NCBI GenBank assembly: GCA_963974125.1 | Contig: CAXBCH010000019.1 | Coordinates: 22,469 to 86,468 of the forward strand | DNA: 64,000 bases | Reading direction: 5' to 3' | DNA from: Haliea sp963974125 | Lineage (GTDB): Bacteria > Pseudomonadota > Gammaproteobacteria > Pseudomonadales > Halieaceae | In this document: in pieces, positions 1 through 8,234 of the stretch | Layout of the letters: every line of letters begins with the position of its first letter | Position numbering within the stretch: the first letter of the stretch is position 1 | The notes under the pieces: generated by a model | The model's input: the letters and a program-made list of their open reading frames with translations, nothing else | Database searches by the model: none | Told to the model about the DNA's origin: nothing | Translations under genes and position numbers: made by a program

Positions 1-1641
1 CGGCGTCCAGTCCACAAACAGGCTGGCATTGGGCTCCGATACCAGGCCGCTCACCAGCGGCTCGCCGCGGTCAAGGGACTCCCGGTAGGCGTTCACCAGG
101 TACTCGTCATCCTCGGCTGTGATCACGCCCTGCTCTATCAGGCGGGCCGCGTACAGGTCCCGGGTGGTCTTGTGCTTGCGGATCCGCTCATACATCAGTG
201 GCTGGGTCACTGCCGGCTCATCGGCCTCGTTGTGACCGCGGCGCCGGTAGCAAATGAGATCAATGACCACATCGCGATTAAACGCGTTGCGGAAATCCAC
301 TGCCAGGTGGGTCACGAAGTGCACCGCTTCCGGATCGTCTGCGTTGACGTGGAAAATCGGCGCCTGCACCATCTTGGCGACATCGGTGCAGTATTCGGTA
401 GAGCGTGCGTCCTGGCGTTCACTGGTGGTGAACCCGACCTGGTTGTTCAACACCACATGCAGCGTGCCTCCCGTCTTGAAGCCCCGGGTCTGGGACATCT
501 GGAAGGTTTCCATCACCACACCCTGACCGGCAAAGGCGGCATCGCCGTGAATCACGACGGGCACGACTGTATCGCCTTTCGCGTCCTGGCGGCGGTCCTG
601 GCGGGCGCGCACGGACCCTTCCACCACCGGCGACACGATTTCCAGGTGCGAGGGGTTGAAAGCCAGGGCAAGATGCACTTCCCCACCCTGGGTCATCACA
701 TTGGACGAGAAGCCCTGGTGATACTTGACGTCACCGGACTTGTCGTAGACCGCCCTGCCCTCGAATTCCGCGAACAGGTCCGACGGGTTCTTGCCGAAAA
801 TGTTGACCAGCACATTGAGGCGGCCGCGGTGAGCCATGCCGATGACGATTTCCTTGGCGCCGTAGGAACCGCTGCGCTGTACCATTTCCGACAGCATCGG
901 AATCAGTGACTCGCTGCCCTCGAGACCAAAGCGCTTGGTGCCGGGGTACTTGGAACCCAGCGATTTCTCCAGTCCCTCCGCCTTGATCAGACGCCGCAGC
1001 AACTGCTTGCGAATGTCCTCGGAATAGTTGGGTGCCGAGCGCACGGACTCCATGCGCTGCATGATCCAGTGCCGCTGCTCGGTGTCGACAATGTGCATGA
1101 ACTCGGCACCGATGGTGTGACAGTAGGTACGCTCCAGGGCCTCGACAATCTCACCCAGGGTTGCGTCTGTCTTGCCGATATACATGCTGCCGGTCTGGAA
1201 CACTGTCTCCAGGTCCGCGGCGGAAAGCTGATGAAAGGAGAGGTCCAGGTCCGGTACGTGTTCCCGGGTATGGAGATTCAGGGGATCCAGGCTGGCCTTC
1301 TGGTGGCCGCGCTGGCGATAGGCCGAAACCAGTTGCACCACCTTGACCTGCTTGCGCTCGTATTCGGTGGCCTGGGAATCGTGGGCCACAGTGGCTTCGG
1401 TGCGTACGCGCATCTTGCTGATCTGGGCAAAACGGTCGCGGATCGTGGAGTGGGGAATGTCCTGGATCAAAGCCGAGGGCGAATCCACCCTGGGCAATTT
1501 GTCAAAATAATCCCGCCACTGTTCCGGAACCCCATTGGGATCCAGGAGGTAGGATTCGTACAAATCCTCCACGTAGCTGGCGTTGCCGCCGGCGATATGC
1601 GAGCTCCTGCGCAGGAGCTCCATTGGACTATCTTGCATCAT
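1..1641 (-). CDS. sucA: 2-oxoglutarate dehydrogenase E1 component (partial, N-terminal ~547 residues)
   Basis: Thiamine-diphosphate E1 subunit of the 2-oxoglutarate dehydrogenase complex, which decarboxylates 2-oxoglutarate in the TCA cycle. The open frame runs from an ATG at 1641 off the left edge with no stop. It begins MMQDSPMELLRRSSHIAGGN and contains the family stretches YVEDLYESYL, IGMAHRGRLNVLVN, KYHQGFSSNV, HGDAAFAGQGVV and RRRGHNEADEP, the last belonging to the diphosphate-binding core. Two ATGs are adjacent (1641 and 1638) behind a GGAAG ribosome site, so either could be used. It lies 60 bp downstream of sdhB with no terminator between them, consistent with an sdhCDAB-suc operon. 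The C-terminal part is outside the window. Confidence 0.96.
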   Translation of the reverse strand, partial: MMQDSPMELLRRSSHIAGGNASYVEDLYESYLLDPNGVPEQWRDYFDKLPRVDSPSALIQDIPHSTIRDRFAQISKMRVRTEATVAHDSQATEYERKQVKVVQLVSAYRQRGHQKASLDPLNLHTREHVPDLDLSFHQLSAADLETVFQTGSMYIGKTDATLGEIVEALERTYCHTIGAEFMHIVDTEQRHWIMQRMESVRSAPNYSEDIRKQLLRRLIKAEGLEKSLGSKYPGTKRFGLEGSESLIPMLSEMVQRSGSYGAKEIVIGMAHRGRLNVLVNIFGKNPSDLFAEFEGRAVYDKSGDVKYHQGFSSNVMTQGGEVHLALAFNPSHLEIVSPVVEGSVRARQDRRQDAKGDTVVPVVIHGDAAFAGQGVVMETFQMSQTRGFKTGGTLHVVLNNQVGFTTSERQDARSTEYCTDVAKMVQAPIFHVNADDPEAVHFVTHLAVDFRNAFNRDVVIDLICYRRRGHNEADEPAVTQPLMYERIRKHKTTRDLYAARLIEQGVITAEDDEYLVNAYRESLDRGEPLVSGLVSEPNASLFVDWTP

Positions 1642-1701
1642 GCCCTTCCGGGTTGAAGTTTCACGCCGGCGGTGACCCGGCTGGTTTCACCGTGTACCTG
1701 T

Positions 1702-2406
1702 TCAGGTTGCCCGGGTCAGCAGCATCGTGCGAATGTGGCCGATCGCGCGGGTCGGATTCAGGCCCTTGGGACACACATTGACACAATTCTGGATGCCGTG
1801 ACAACGGAACACGCTGAAGGGGTCATCCAGCCGCGACAGGCGCTCGTCGGTGGCAGTATCGCGGCTGTCCGCCAGAAAGCGGTAGGCCTGCAGGAGGCCC
1901 GCCGGGCCGACAAAGCGATCCGGATTCCACCAGAACGAGGGGCAGCTGCTGGAACAACAGGCGCAAAGTATACACTCGTAGAGGCCGTCCAGCTTGGCCC
2001 GGTCTTCCGGCGACTGCAGGCGCTCGATCGCGGGCGCCGGCGTATTGTTCTGCAGATAGGGCTGGATCTTCTCGTACTGGGCGTAGAACAGGCTCATGTC
2101 CACGACCAGGTCGCGGATCACCGGCAGGCCGGGGAGCGGGCGGATCACCAGCTTGTTGTTCTTCACGGTCTCGGACAGGGGGGTGATACAGGCCAGCCCG
2201 TTCTTGCCGTTGATGTTGAGGCCGTCGGAACCGCAGACGCCTTCGCGACAGGAGCGGCGGTAGGTCACCGAGCTGTCCTGCGCCTTGAGCTGCTCGAGCA
2301 CGTCGAGCACCATCAGGTCCTTGCCCTCGGTGTCGAACTGGAAATCCTGCATCCAGGGCTTCTGGTCGGTTTCCGGGTTGTAGCGATAAATGCTTACTTG
2401 CAACAT
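1702..2406 (-). CDS. sdhB: Succinate dehydrogenase iron-sulfur subunit
   Basis: Iron-sulfur subunit of respiratory complex II, carrying electrons from the SdhA flavin to ubiquinone at the SdhCD anchor. The 234 residues match the usual length. Three cysteine clusters are visible: CREGVCGSDG...GLAC for the 2Fe-2S centre, CILCACCSSSCP for the 4Fe-4S centre and CHGIQNCVNVCPKGLNP for the 3Fe-4S centre. It follows sdhA after 30 bp and precedes sucA, the normal order sdhC-D-A-B. Confidence 0.98.
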   Translation of the reverse strand: MLQVSIYRYNPETDQKPWMQDFQFDTEGKDLMVLDVLEQLKAQDSSVTYRRSCREGVCGSDGLNINGKNGLACITPLSETVKNNKLVIRPLPGLPVIRDLVVDMSLFYAQYEKIQPYLQNNTPAPAIERLQSPEDRAKLDGLYECILCACCSSSCPSFWWNPDRFVGPAGLLQAYRFLADSRDTATDERLSRLDDPFSVFRCHGIQNCVNVCPKGLNPTRAIGHIRTMLLTRAT

Positions 2407-2436
2407 GATTGTGACCTCTGGGTAGCTACGCAGCGA

Positions 2437-4209
2437 TTAATACGTACGGGCCTTGGGCTCGAAGGTCGGCACGGTCAGCGGCTTGAAGTTGACGCCGCGC
2501 TTGCCGACCCGCTTCTCGCCCGGGTAGTACATGGAATGGCACAGCCAGTTTTCATCATCCCGCTCCTGGAAATCGTCACGGGCGTGGGCGCCGCGGCTTT
2601 CATTGCGGGCTTCGGCGGTGATGGCCGTGGCCTCGGCCACTTCCAGCAGGTTGTGCAGTTCCAGCGCCTCGATACGAGCGGTATTGAAGGTATTGCTCTT
2701 GTCGGGCAGGGCCGCCGTTTCAATGCGGCCGCGCAGCTCCGCCAGCTTGCGAATGCCTTCCTGCATGAACTCGCCCTTGCGGAACACGCCGAAGTAATTC
2801 TGCATGACGTTTTGCAGTTCCTTGCGCAGATCCGGAATCTTGTCGCTGCCGGTGGCCTCATTGAGCTTGTTGAGCCGGGACATGCCCTGCTCGATATCCG
2901 AGGCGCTGGCATCGCGCATGTCGATACCCTCTCTCAGTGCCTTCTCGATAAACAGGCCGGAAGCGCGGCCAAATACCACCAGGTCCAGCAGCGAATTGCC
3001 ACCCAGACGGTTGGCGCCGTGCACGGAGACACAGGCGACCTCACCACAGGCATACAGGCCGGGGATAACCTGGTCATTACCCTGCGCATCCACGGTCAGG
3101 GCCTGGCCATGGACGTTGGTGGGAATACCGCCCATCATGTAGTGACAGGTCGGAACCACCGGGATTGGCTCCTTCACCGGATCGACGTGGGCAAAGGTAC
3201 GCGACAGCTCGCAGATGCCCGGCAGGCGCGATTCCAGCACCTCCTCGCCCAGGTGATCGAGCTTGAGCAACACGTGGTCGCCCTCGGGGCCGCACCCGCG
3301 GCCCTCAAGGATCTCCAGAACCATGGAGCGCGCGACCACGTCGCGACCCGCCAGATCCTTGGCATTGGGCGCATAGCGCTCCATGAAGCGCTCGCCGTCC
3401 TTGTTGATCAGGTAGCCACCCTCGCCGCGGCAGCCTTCGGTCACCAGAGTGCCGGCGCCGTAGATACCGGTGGGGTGGAACTGCCACATCTCGATGTCCT
3501 GCACCGGGAAGCCGGCCCGCAGGGCCATGCCGATACCGTCGCCGGTGTTGATGTGGGCGTTGGTGGTGGAGGCGTAGATGCGTCCGGCACCGCCGGTGGC
3601 AAACACGGTTGCCTTGGACTTCACATAGACGGTTTCACCGGTCTCCATGCAGATGGCGATAACACCCACCACGGCACCGTCCTGGTTCTTGACCAGGTCA
3701 GTGGCATACCACTCGTTGAAGAACACGGTGTTGTTCTTCAGGTTGCCCTGGTACAGGGTATGCAGCAGGGCATGACCGGTGCGGTCGGCAGCGGCGCAGG
3801 TACGGGCCGCCTGGGTCGGATTGTCCGGGCCCTTGGACTGGCCGCCAAAGGGGCGCTGGTAGATACGGCCTTCCTCAGTGCGCGAGAAGGGCAGGCCCAT
3901 GTGCTCCAGCTCGAACACCGCTTCCGGACCCACGCTGCACATGTATTCGATCGCATCCTGGTCGCCGATATAGTCGGAGCCCTTGACGGTATCGTACATG
4001 TGCCAGCGCCAGTCGTCATTCGGATCGGCGCTGGCAATGGCGCAGGTGATGCCGCCCTGGGCGGAGACCGTGTGGGACCGGGTCGGGAAGACCTTGGAAA
4101 TTACCGCGGTCTTGTAACCCGACTGGGCCAGCTGCAGGGCGGCGCGCATGCCCGCGCCACCACCACCTACGATGACGCCGTCAAATGAAATGGTTCGCAA
4201 TGCTGTCAT
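2437..4209 (-). CDS. sdhA: Succinate dehydrogenase flavoprotein subunit
   Basis: FAD-linked catalytic subunit of complex II, oxidising succinate to fumarate. The protein is 590 residues, standard for the family. The N-terminal dinucleotide fold GGGGAGMRAALQLAQSG, the SHTVSAQGG segment holding the FAD-linking histidine, the substrate-binding FHPTGIYGAG, and HGANRLGGNSLLDLVVFGR near residue 400 are all present. The C-terminal domain ends in RTY. It starts 3 bp after sdhD ends, so translation is probably coupled. Confidence 0.99.
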   Translation of the reverse strand: MTALRTISFDGVIVGGGGAGMRAALQLAQSGYKTAVISKVFPTRSHTVSAQGGITCAIASADPNDDWRWHMYDTVKGSDYIGDQDAIEYMCSVGPEAVFELEHMGLPFSRTEEGRIYQRPFGGQSKGPDNPTQAARTCAAADRTGHALLHTLYQGNLKNNTVFFNEWYATDLVKNQDGAVVGVIAICMETGETVYVKSKATVFATGGAGRIYASTTNAHINTGDGIGMALRAGFPVQDIEMWQFHPTGIYGAGTLVTEGCRGEGGYLINKDGERFMERYAPNAKDLAGRDVVARSMVLEILEGRGCGPEGDHVLLKLDHLGEEVLESRLPGICELSRTFAHVDPVKEPIPVVPTCHYMMGGIPTNVHGQALTVDAQGNDQVIPGLYACGEVACVSVHGANRLGGNSLLDLVVFGRASGLFIEKALREGIDMRDASASDIEQGMSRLNKLNEATGSDKIPDLRKELQNVMQNYFGVFRKGEFMQEGIRKLAELRGRIETAALPDKSNTFNTARIEALELHNLLEVAEATAITAEARNESRGAHARDDFQERDDENWLCHSMYYPGEKRVGKRGVNFKPLTVPTFEPKARTY

Positions 4210-4212
4210 GTC

Positions 4213-4575
4213 TCAATATCCCCAGAGGATCTGTACGCCCCAGACCACATAAACAAAAAGTACCAGTGCAATCACCAGCTGGGCAGAAATGCGCAATACA
4301 TTGCCGGTGGTGCCCATCATCCGCTCGGTCAGGTAGTCGGTGACCACCGCCCACATGCCAATCCAGGCGTGCGCTGCCAGAGACAGGAGCGCCATGAGAC
4401 TGAATACCTTGACCCAGGTCTGGTCAAAGAGTGCTTTCCAGCTCGTGTAATCTACGCCGGTGAGTACAACCCAGATGAGAAAAACAAGATACGCCAGCAG
4501 AATGACACCACTGACTCGCTGTACCAACCAGTCCGAGGTCCCTGAGCGGCCAAAGCTTGTGACTGCAGTTACCAT
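4213..4575 (-). CDS. sdhD: Succinate dehydrogenase membrane anchor subunit SdhD
   Basis: Small membrane anchor (120 residues) of complex II with three predicted transmembrane helices. With SdhC it binds haem b and ubiquinone. The start MVTAVTSFGRSGTSDWLVQR and the later SLAAHAWIGMWAV, whose histidine matches the haem ligand position, are typical. Its start overlaps the end of sdhC by 7 bp, indicating translational coupling. Confidence 0.95.
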   Translation of the reverse strand: MVTAVTSFGRSGTSDWLVQRVSGVILLAYLVFLIWVVLTGVDYTSWKALFDQTWVKVFSLMALLSLAAHAWIGMWAVVTDYLTERMMGTTGNVLRISAQLVIALVLFVYVVWGVQILWGY

Positions 4576-4943
4576 ATCATCACCCCCACCAGCAGCGTCA
4601 GGAGAATAGAAAGCGCGATCACCAGGCGAGCACCGAGGACGCCCCCTTCAAGACTCTCACCGATACCGAAATCCATGATCAGGTGCCTGACCCCCGCAAG
4701 AGCGTGGTAGATCAGCGCAGCCGCGATCACCCACAGGATCAACTTGGCGAGTGGGCTGGCGAGGGCCGATTGCAGGGCGGAAAAGCTTTCCGGACTGCGC
4801 AGGCTCATATCGAGGGCCCAGACCAGGAAGGCCATGGCGACGAAAAGAAAAACACCGGAAGCGCGATGGGTAATGGATGCCCACGCGGTAATGGGAAGCC
4901 GCATGCTGCCGATGTCCAGGTTAACAGGACGCTTGTCTTTCAC
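4569..4943 (-). CDS. sdhC: Succinate dehydrogenase cytochrome b556 subunit SdhC
   Basis: First gene of the sdh operon, 124 residues with three hydrophobic helices. It starts MKDKRPVNLDIGSMRLPITA and contains SITHRASGVFLF, corresponding to the SxxxR quinone-site signature of SdhC, then YHALAGVRHLIMDFG with the haem-ligand histidine region. Together with SdhD it anchors SdhAB in the inner membrane and passes electrons to ubiquinone. A good promoter lies 110 bp upstream. Confidence 0.95.
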   Translation of the reverse strand: MKDKRPVNLDIGSMRLPITAWASITHRASGVFLFVAMAFLVWALDMSLRSPESFSALQSALASPLAKLILWVIAAALIYHALAGVRHLIMDFGIGESLEGGVLGARLVIALSILLTLLVGVMIW

Positions 4944-5052
4944 AGTTCAGGTACCACCGTTGCAGACGCCACAAGGGCGATTAATGAAGCCGGCCGCAGG
5001 TCAGGCCTGGCGCTGTTGCCACCCGCTTCGGAACGCGGAGAAAGCGCGCGGA

Positions 5053-5081
5053 ATTATAGGAGGATGCGGGAGCAATTACAA
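5053..5081 (-). promoter_or_regulatory. sigma70-type promoter for sdhCDAB
   Basis: On the minus strand a TTGTAA -35 box (5081-5076) is followed after 17 bp by a perfect TATAAT -10 box (5058-5053). It points toward sdhC, leaving a leader of about 100 nt. Confidence 0.75.
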
Positions 5082-5203
5082 ACCTGCCCACAGAGGAGGC
5101 GAGGCCCGAAAAACTGCAGCGAACATCGCCTATCTCCAGACTGCACGATCCGGGACAATGACCCCAGAAGACCCCGAATTAGCGGCAAATACGGCCAGAT
5201 CAA

Positions 5204-5231
5204 TTGACAAAAGCTGTCGAGACTCTATAGT
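5204..5231 (+). promoter_or_regulatory. sigma70-type promoter for gltA
   Basis: A perfect TTGACA (5204-5209), a 16-bp spacer and TATAGT (5226-5231) form a near-consensus promoter. Transcription would begin near 5238, giving a leader of about 30 nt that carries the AGGA ribosome site at 5257-5260. Confidence 0.85.
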
Positions 5232-5266
5232 TGGGCACCCCGAGAAACTACATCGCAGGACCCCCT

Positions 5267-6559
5267 ATGAGTGAAAGAAAGGCAACCCTGAAGGTAGACG
5301 GGCTGGATGAAACCATCGAGCTCCCGATCTACTCCGGCACCCTCGGCCCGGATGTCATTGATGTTGGTGGCCTTACCGCAAGGGGCATGTTCACCTACGA
5401 TCCGGGTTTCGTCTCCACGGCTGCCTGCGAATCACAAATAACCTACATCGACGGCGCAGAGGGCGTACTGCTGCACCGCGGCTACCCGATTGACCAGCTC
5501 GCCGAGCACAGCGATTACCTTGAGACCTGCTACCTGCTGCTCTACGGCGAACTGCCCAACGCCAAGCAAAAGCAGAAGTTCGTGAGCACGGTCAAGCGCC
5601 ACACCATGGTGCACGAGCAGATCCGCACCTTCTTCAACGGTTTTCGCCGCGACGCTCACCCGATGGCGGTGATGTGCGGTGTAGTGGGCGCACTGTCAGC
5701 GTTTTATCACGACTCGCTGGATATCTCCGACGAGAACCACCGCGAAATCGCAGCGTTCCGCCTGATTGCGAAAATGCCCACGCTGGCCGCCATGAGCTAC
5801 AAGTTTTCCATCGGTCAGCCGTTCATGTACCCCGACAACAGCATGAGCTACTCGGAAAACTTCCTGCACATGATGTTTGGCAATCCCTGTGAACCCAGCG
5901 ACATCAGCCCGGTTTTGGCCAGGGCAATGGACCGCATCTTCCTGCTGCATGCGGACCACGAACAGAATGCCTCCACCTCGACGGTGCGCCTGGCAGGTTC
6001 CTCCGGCGCCAACCCCTTCGCCTGCATTGCCGCGGGCATTGCCGCACTCTGGGGCCCCTCCCACGGCGGCGCCAACGAGGCGGTACTGGAAATGCTGGAG
6101 GAGATCGGCGATGTCTCCCGCATCGACGAGTTCGTGGCCAGAGCCAAGGACAAGGACGACCCCTTCCGCCTGATGGGCTTCGGCCACCGGGTATACAAGA
6201 ACTTCGATCCCCGTGCCAAGGTGATGAAAGAGGCCGCGGACGAGGTGCTTGCGGAACTGGGCGTCGAGAACGAGCCACTGCTGGCCATCGCCAAGCGTCT
6301 CGAGCAGATTGCCCTGGAAGACCCCTACTTCATCGAAAGAAAGCTCTACCCCAACGTGGACTTCTACAGCGGCATCATTCTCAAGGCCATCGGCATCCCC
6401 ACCAGCATGTTCACCGTGATCTTCGCCGTTGGCCGCACGGTTGGCTGGATCGCCCACTGGCACGAGATGATCAGCGGCAGCTACCGCATCGGCAGGCCGC
6501 GCCAGCTCTACACTGGCCACGCCCAACGCGACTTCCTGCCGCTGGACAAGCGCAGCTGA
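5267..6559 (+). CDS. gltA: Citrate synthase (type II, hexameric family)
   Basis: Condenses oxaloacetate and acetyl-CoA to citrate, the entry step of the TCA cycle. The protein is 430 residues from the ATG at 5267. An upstream in-frame ATG at 5231 is rejected because it overlaps the promoter -10 box and AGGA sits 6 bp before 5267. Catalytic features are visible: HADHEQNASTSTVRL and GPSHGGANEAVLEML supply the two histidines, GFGHRVYKNFDPRAK the substrate-binding loop, and LYPNVDFYSG the catalytic aspartate. It ends at a strong terminator. Confidence 0.98.
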   Translation: MSERKATLKVDGLDETIELPIYSGTLGPDVIDVGGLTARGMFTYDPGFVSTAACESQITYIDGAEGVLLHRGYPIDQLAEHSDYLETCYLLLYGELPNAKQKQKFVSTVKRHTMVHEQIRTFFNGFRRDAHPMAVMCGVVGALSAFYHDSLDISDENHREIAAFRLIAKMPTLAAMSYKFSIGQPFMYPDNSMSYSENFLHMMFGNPCEPSDISPVLARAMDRIFLLHADHEQNASTSTVRLAGSSGANPFACIAAGIAALWGPSHGGANEAVLEMLEEIGDVSRIDEFVARAKDKDDPFRLMGFGHRVYKNFDPRAKVMKEAADEVLAELGVENEPLLAIAKRLEQIALEDPYFIERKLYPNVDFYSGIILKAIGIPTSMFTVIFAVGRTVGWIAHWHEMISGSYRIGRPRQLYTGHAQRDFLPLDKRS

Positions 6560-6630
6560 GCCCGCGCTGCGGGCCGCACGTCCCGGACCAGGCGCCACGG
6601 CGGCGCCCCCGGCCAGGCGCCCCCTGCAAC

Positions 6631-6656
6631 AAGGCCGCCCTCGTGCGGCCTTTTTT
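6631..6656 (+). terminator. Rho-independent terminator of gltA
   Basis: The stem GGCCGC (6633-6638) pairs with GCGGCC (6645-6650) around a 6-nt loop and is followed by TTTTTT. A preceding AA can extend the stem. It lies 70 bp after the gltA stop. Confidence 0.85.
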
Positions 6657-6703
6657 CGTTACACTGGGCCCCAACGGGCAGAACAACAGGAATCAGGCAG
6701 GTC

Positions 6704-7825
6704 ATGAGTGACGTCATTATCAGCGGCACAGGGCTGTATACCCCGCCCCAGTCCATCAGCAATGAAGAGTTGGTCATCTCTTTCAACACCTGGGTAGAGC
6801 AGTTCAACGCTGACAATGCAGATGCGATAGCCGCCGGCGCCCTGGCACCAATGCAGCCCTCCTCCGCAGAGTTCATCGAAAAGGCCTCGGGGATCAAATC
6901 GCGCTATGTGATCGACAAGGCCGGTATACTCGACCCAAACCGCATGGTGCCGCGCATCCCCGAGCGCCCGGACAGCAGCCCCTCAATCCAGTGTGAAATC
7001 TCCGTGGCCGCGGCCCGCGAGGCGATGGCCCAGGCCGGCAAGACTGCGGCGGATATCGACGCGGTCATCGTCGCCTGCTCCAACCTGCAGCGGCCCTACC
7101 CTGCCATTGCGGTGGAAGTACAGGCGGCCCTGGGTATCCAGGGGTTCGGCTTCGACATGAACGTGGCCTGCTCCTCTGCCACCTTTGGCATTCAGCAGGC
7201 CCGCGACAGTATCCTCTCCGGCAGTGCCCGCTGTGTGCTCATCCTCAACCCCGAAATCTGCAGCGGCCACCTCAACTTCCGCGACCGCGACTCCCACTTT
7301 ATCTTCGGCGACGTCTGCACCGCGATCATCGTCGAGCGCGATGACAGCGCCTCCGCAGCCGAGCGCTACCGCATCGTCGACACCAGGCTGCAGACCCTGT
7401 TTTCCAACAATATCCGCAACAACTTCGGCTTCCTCAACCGCGCCGCCGAGGAAGGTATCGGCCAGCCAGACAAGCTGTTTGTGCAGGAGGGGCGGAAGGT
7501 ATTCAAGGAAGTCTGCCCCGCGGTGGCAAAACAGATCAGCGACCAGCTGCAGCGCCTGGATATCGAGCCCGGCGCCCTCAAACGCCTGTGGCTGCACCAG
7601 GCCAACCTGAGCATGAACCACCTTATTTCACGCAAGGTTCTCGGGCGGGATGCCACTGCCGAGGAAGCACCCACGATTCTGGACGAGTACGCCAACACCA
7701 GTTCCGCGGGCTCGGTGATCGCCTTCCACAAGCATCGCGGGGACTTCGCCAGCGGTGACCTGGGGGTGCTGTGTTCCTTTGGTGCGGGTTACAGTATCGG
7801 CAGCGTGATTCTGCAGCGGGTATAA
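6704..7825 (+). CDS. Beta-ketoacyl-ACP synthase III family protein (FabH-like)
   Basis: A 373-residue thiolase-fold condensing enzyme of the FabH family. The triad is present: Cys156 in NVACSSATFG, His298 in LWLHQANLSMN and Asn331 in YANTSSAGS. It is longer than housekeeping FabH (about 320 residues), with an extra stretch near residues 25-60. No other fatty-acid synthesis gene is adjacent, so it is probably not the housekeeping enzyme. From memory it resembles the Pseudomonas accessory synthase that feeds medium-chain acyl-CoA into fatty-acid synthesis, but that assignment is an inference. It is flanked by the gltA terminator and the palindromic repeats. Confidence 0.85.
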   Translation: MSDVIISGTGLYTPPQSISNEELVISFNTWVEQFNADNADAIAAGALAPMQPSSAEFIEKASGIKSRYVIDKAGILDPNRMVPRIPERPDSSPSIQCEISVAAAREAMAQAGKTAADIDAVIVACSNLQRPYPAIAVEVQAALGIQGFGFDMNVACSSATFGIQQARDSILSGSARCVLILNPEICSGHLNFRDRDSHFIFGDVCTAIIVERDDSASAAERYRIVDTRLQTLFSNNIRNNFGFLNRAAEEGIGQPDKLFVQEGRKVFKEVCPAVAKQISDQLQRLDIEPGALKRLWLHQANLSMNHLISRKVLGRDATAEEAPTILDEYANTSSAGSVIAFHKHRGDFASGDLGVLCSFGAGYSIGSVILQRV

Positions 7826-7894
7826 CGCCCTGCCCCCCCTGGCATTGCGCCACTACTTCTCGTTCGCGTCGTGAGTTGCCCTGAATCCGGGCAC

Positions 7895-7996
7895 CGTGCG
7901 GCTGGAGGCCTGCCGGGACTCGCCGTAAATACGTCCATGTAGGCTCGTATCGCGCATCCATGCGCTCAACGGTCCCGGCAGGCCTCCAGCCGCACG
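7895..7996. repeat. Palindromic repeat element, copy A
   Basis: A 102-bp element. Perfect 25-bp inverted arms (7895-7919 and 7972-7996) enclose a 52-bp core. The core contains the perfect hairpin GCGCAT-CC-ATGCGC (7952-7965) and the motif TAAATACGTCCATGTAGG. The reverse complement of the core matches copy B at 42 of 52 positions, but the 25-bp arms share no sequence with copy B beyond the innermost GGAC/GTCC. It lies between the convergent genes for the FabH-like protein and HisC. Confidence 0.9.
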
Positions 7997-8068
7997 CCGC
8001 CCTTTAGCAGTCACGTAATTCGAAGCTCGGAAAAGCGGAGTCTATCGAGAAGCGAGGGTGGCGTGGAG

Positions 8069-8160
8069 CCGGGTACGGGTTTCAGGACCGTTGACGGCAT
8101 GGATGCCGTCACCGAGCCTACACGGACGTATTTACGGCGTGTCCTGTAACCCGTACCCGG
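8069..8160. repeat. Palindromic repeat element, copy B (opposite orientation)
   Basis: A 92-bp element. The 20-bp arms 8069-8088 and 8141-8160 are complementary except for one position and enclose a 52-bp core with the hairpin GACGGCAT-GG-ATGCCGTC (8093-8110). Compared with copy A, two base pairs of the inner stem have been swapped on both sides (G-C to C-G and C-G to G-C), so the stem has been conserved by compensating changes. About 70 bp of otherwise unremarkable sequence separates it from copy A. Confidence 0.9.
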
Positions 8161-8234
8161 GTCCGCGTTGCCCGTGTTCAGTGCGCCGTTCTCCCTGCAT
8201 GGGAAACTCGCCAGCAATGCAAGGCCGGTACTGC

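Larger units (their letters stand above)
4944..5266. other. Divergent sdhC / gltA control region
   Basis: This 323-bp non-coding gap separates two divergent TCA transcription units. Each side has its own promoter (listed separately), and the two promoters are about 120 bp apart, so a shared regulator could act on both. No RNA gene or long repeat was seen. Small open frames that cross it lack ribosome sites and family resemblance. Confidence 0.7.

Noticed and set aside
1642..1701. Possible terminator between sdhB and sucA
   Set aside because: Short complementary pieces exist but there is no strong stem and no T-run on the minus strand, so operon readthrough is more likely.
1672..4188. An 838-codon open frame on the plus strand
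   Set aside because: It lies antisense to sdhA and sdhB in GC-rich sequence. Its translation is rich in His, Gly and Leu without domains, and the minus-strand genes are certain.
7826..8234. The two palindromes as a CRISPR or integron attC array
   Set aside because: There are only two units, in opposite orientation, with no regular spacers, no cas or integrase gene nearby, and arms that differ between copies.
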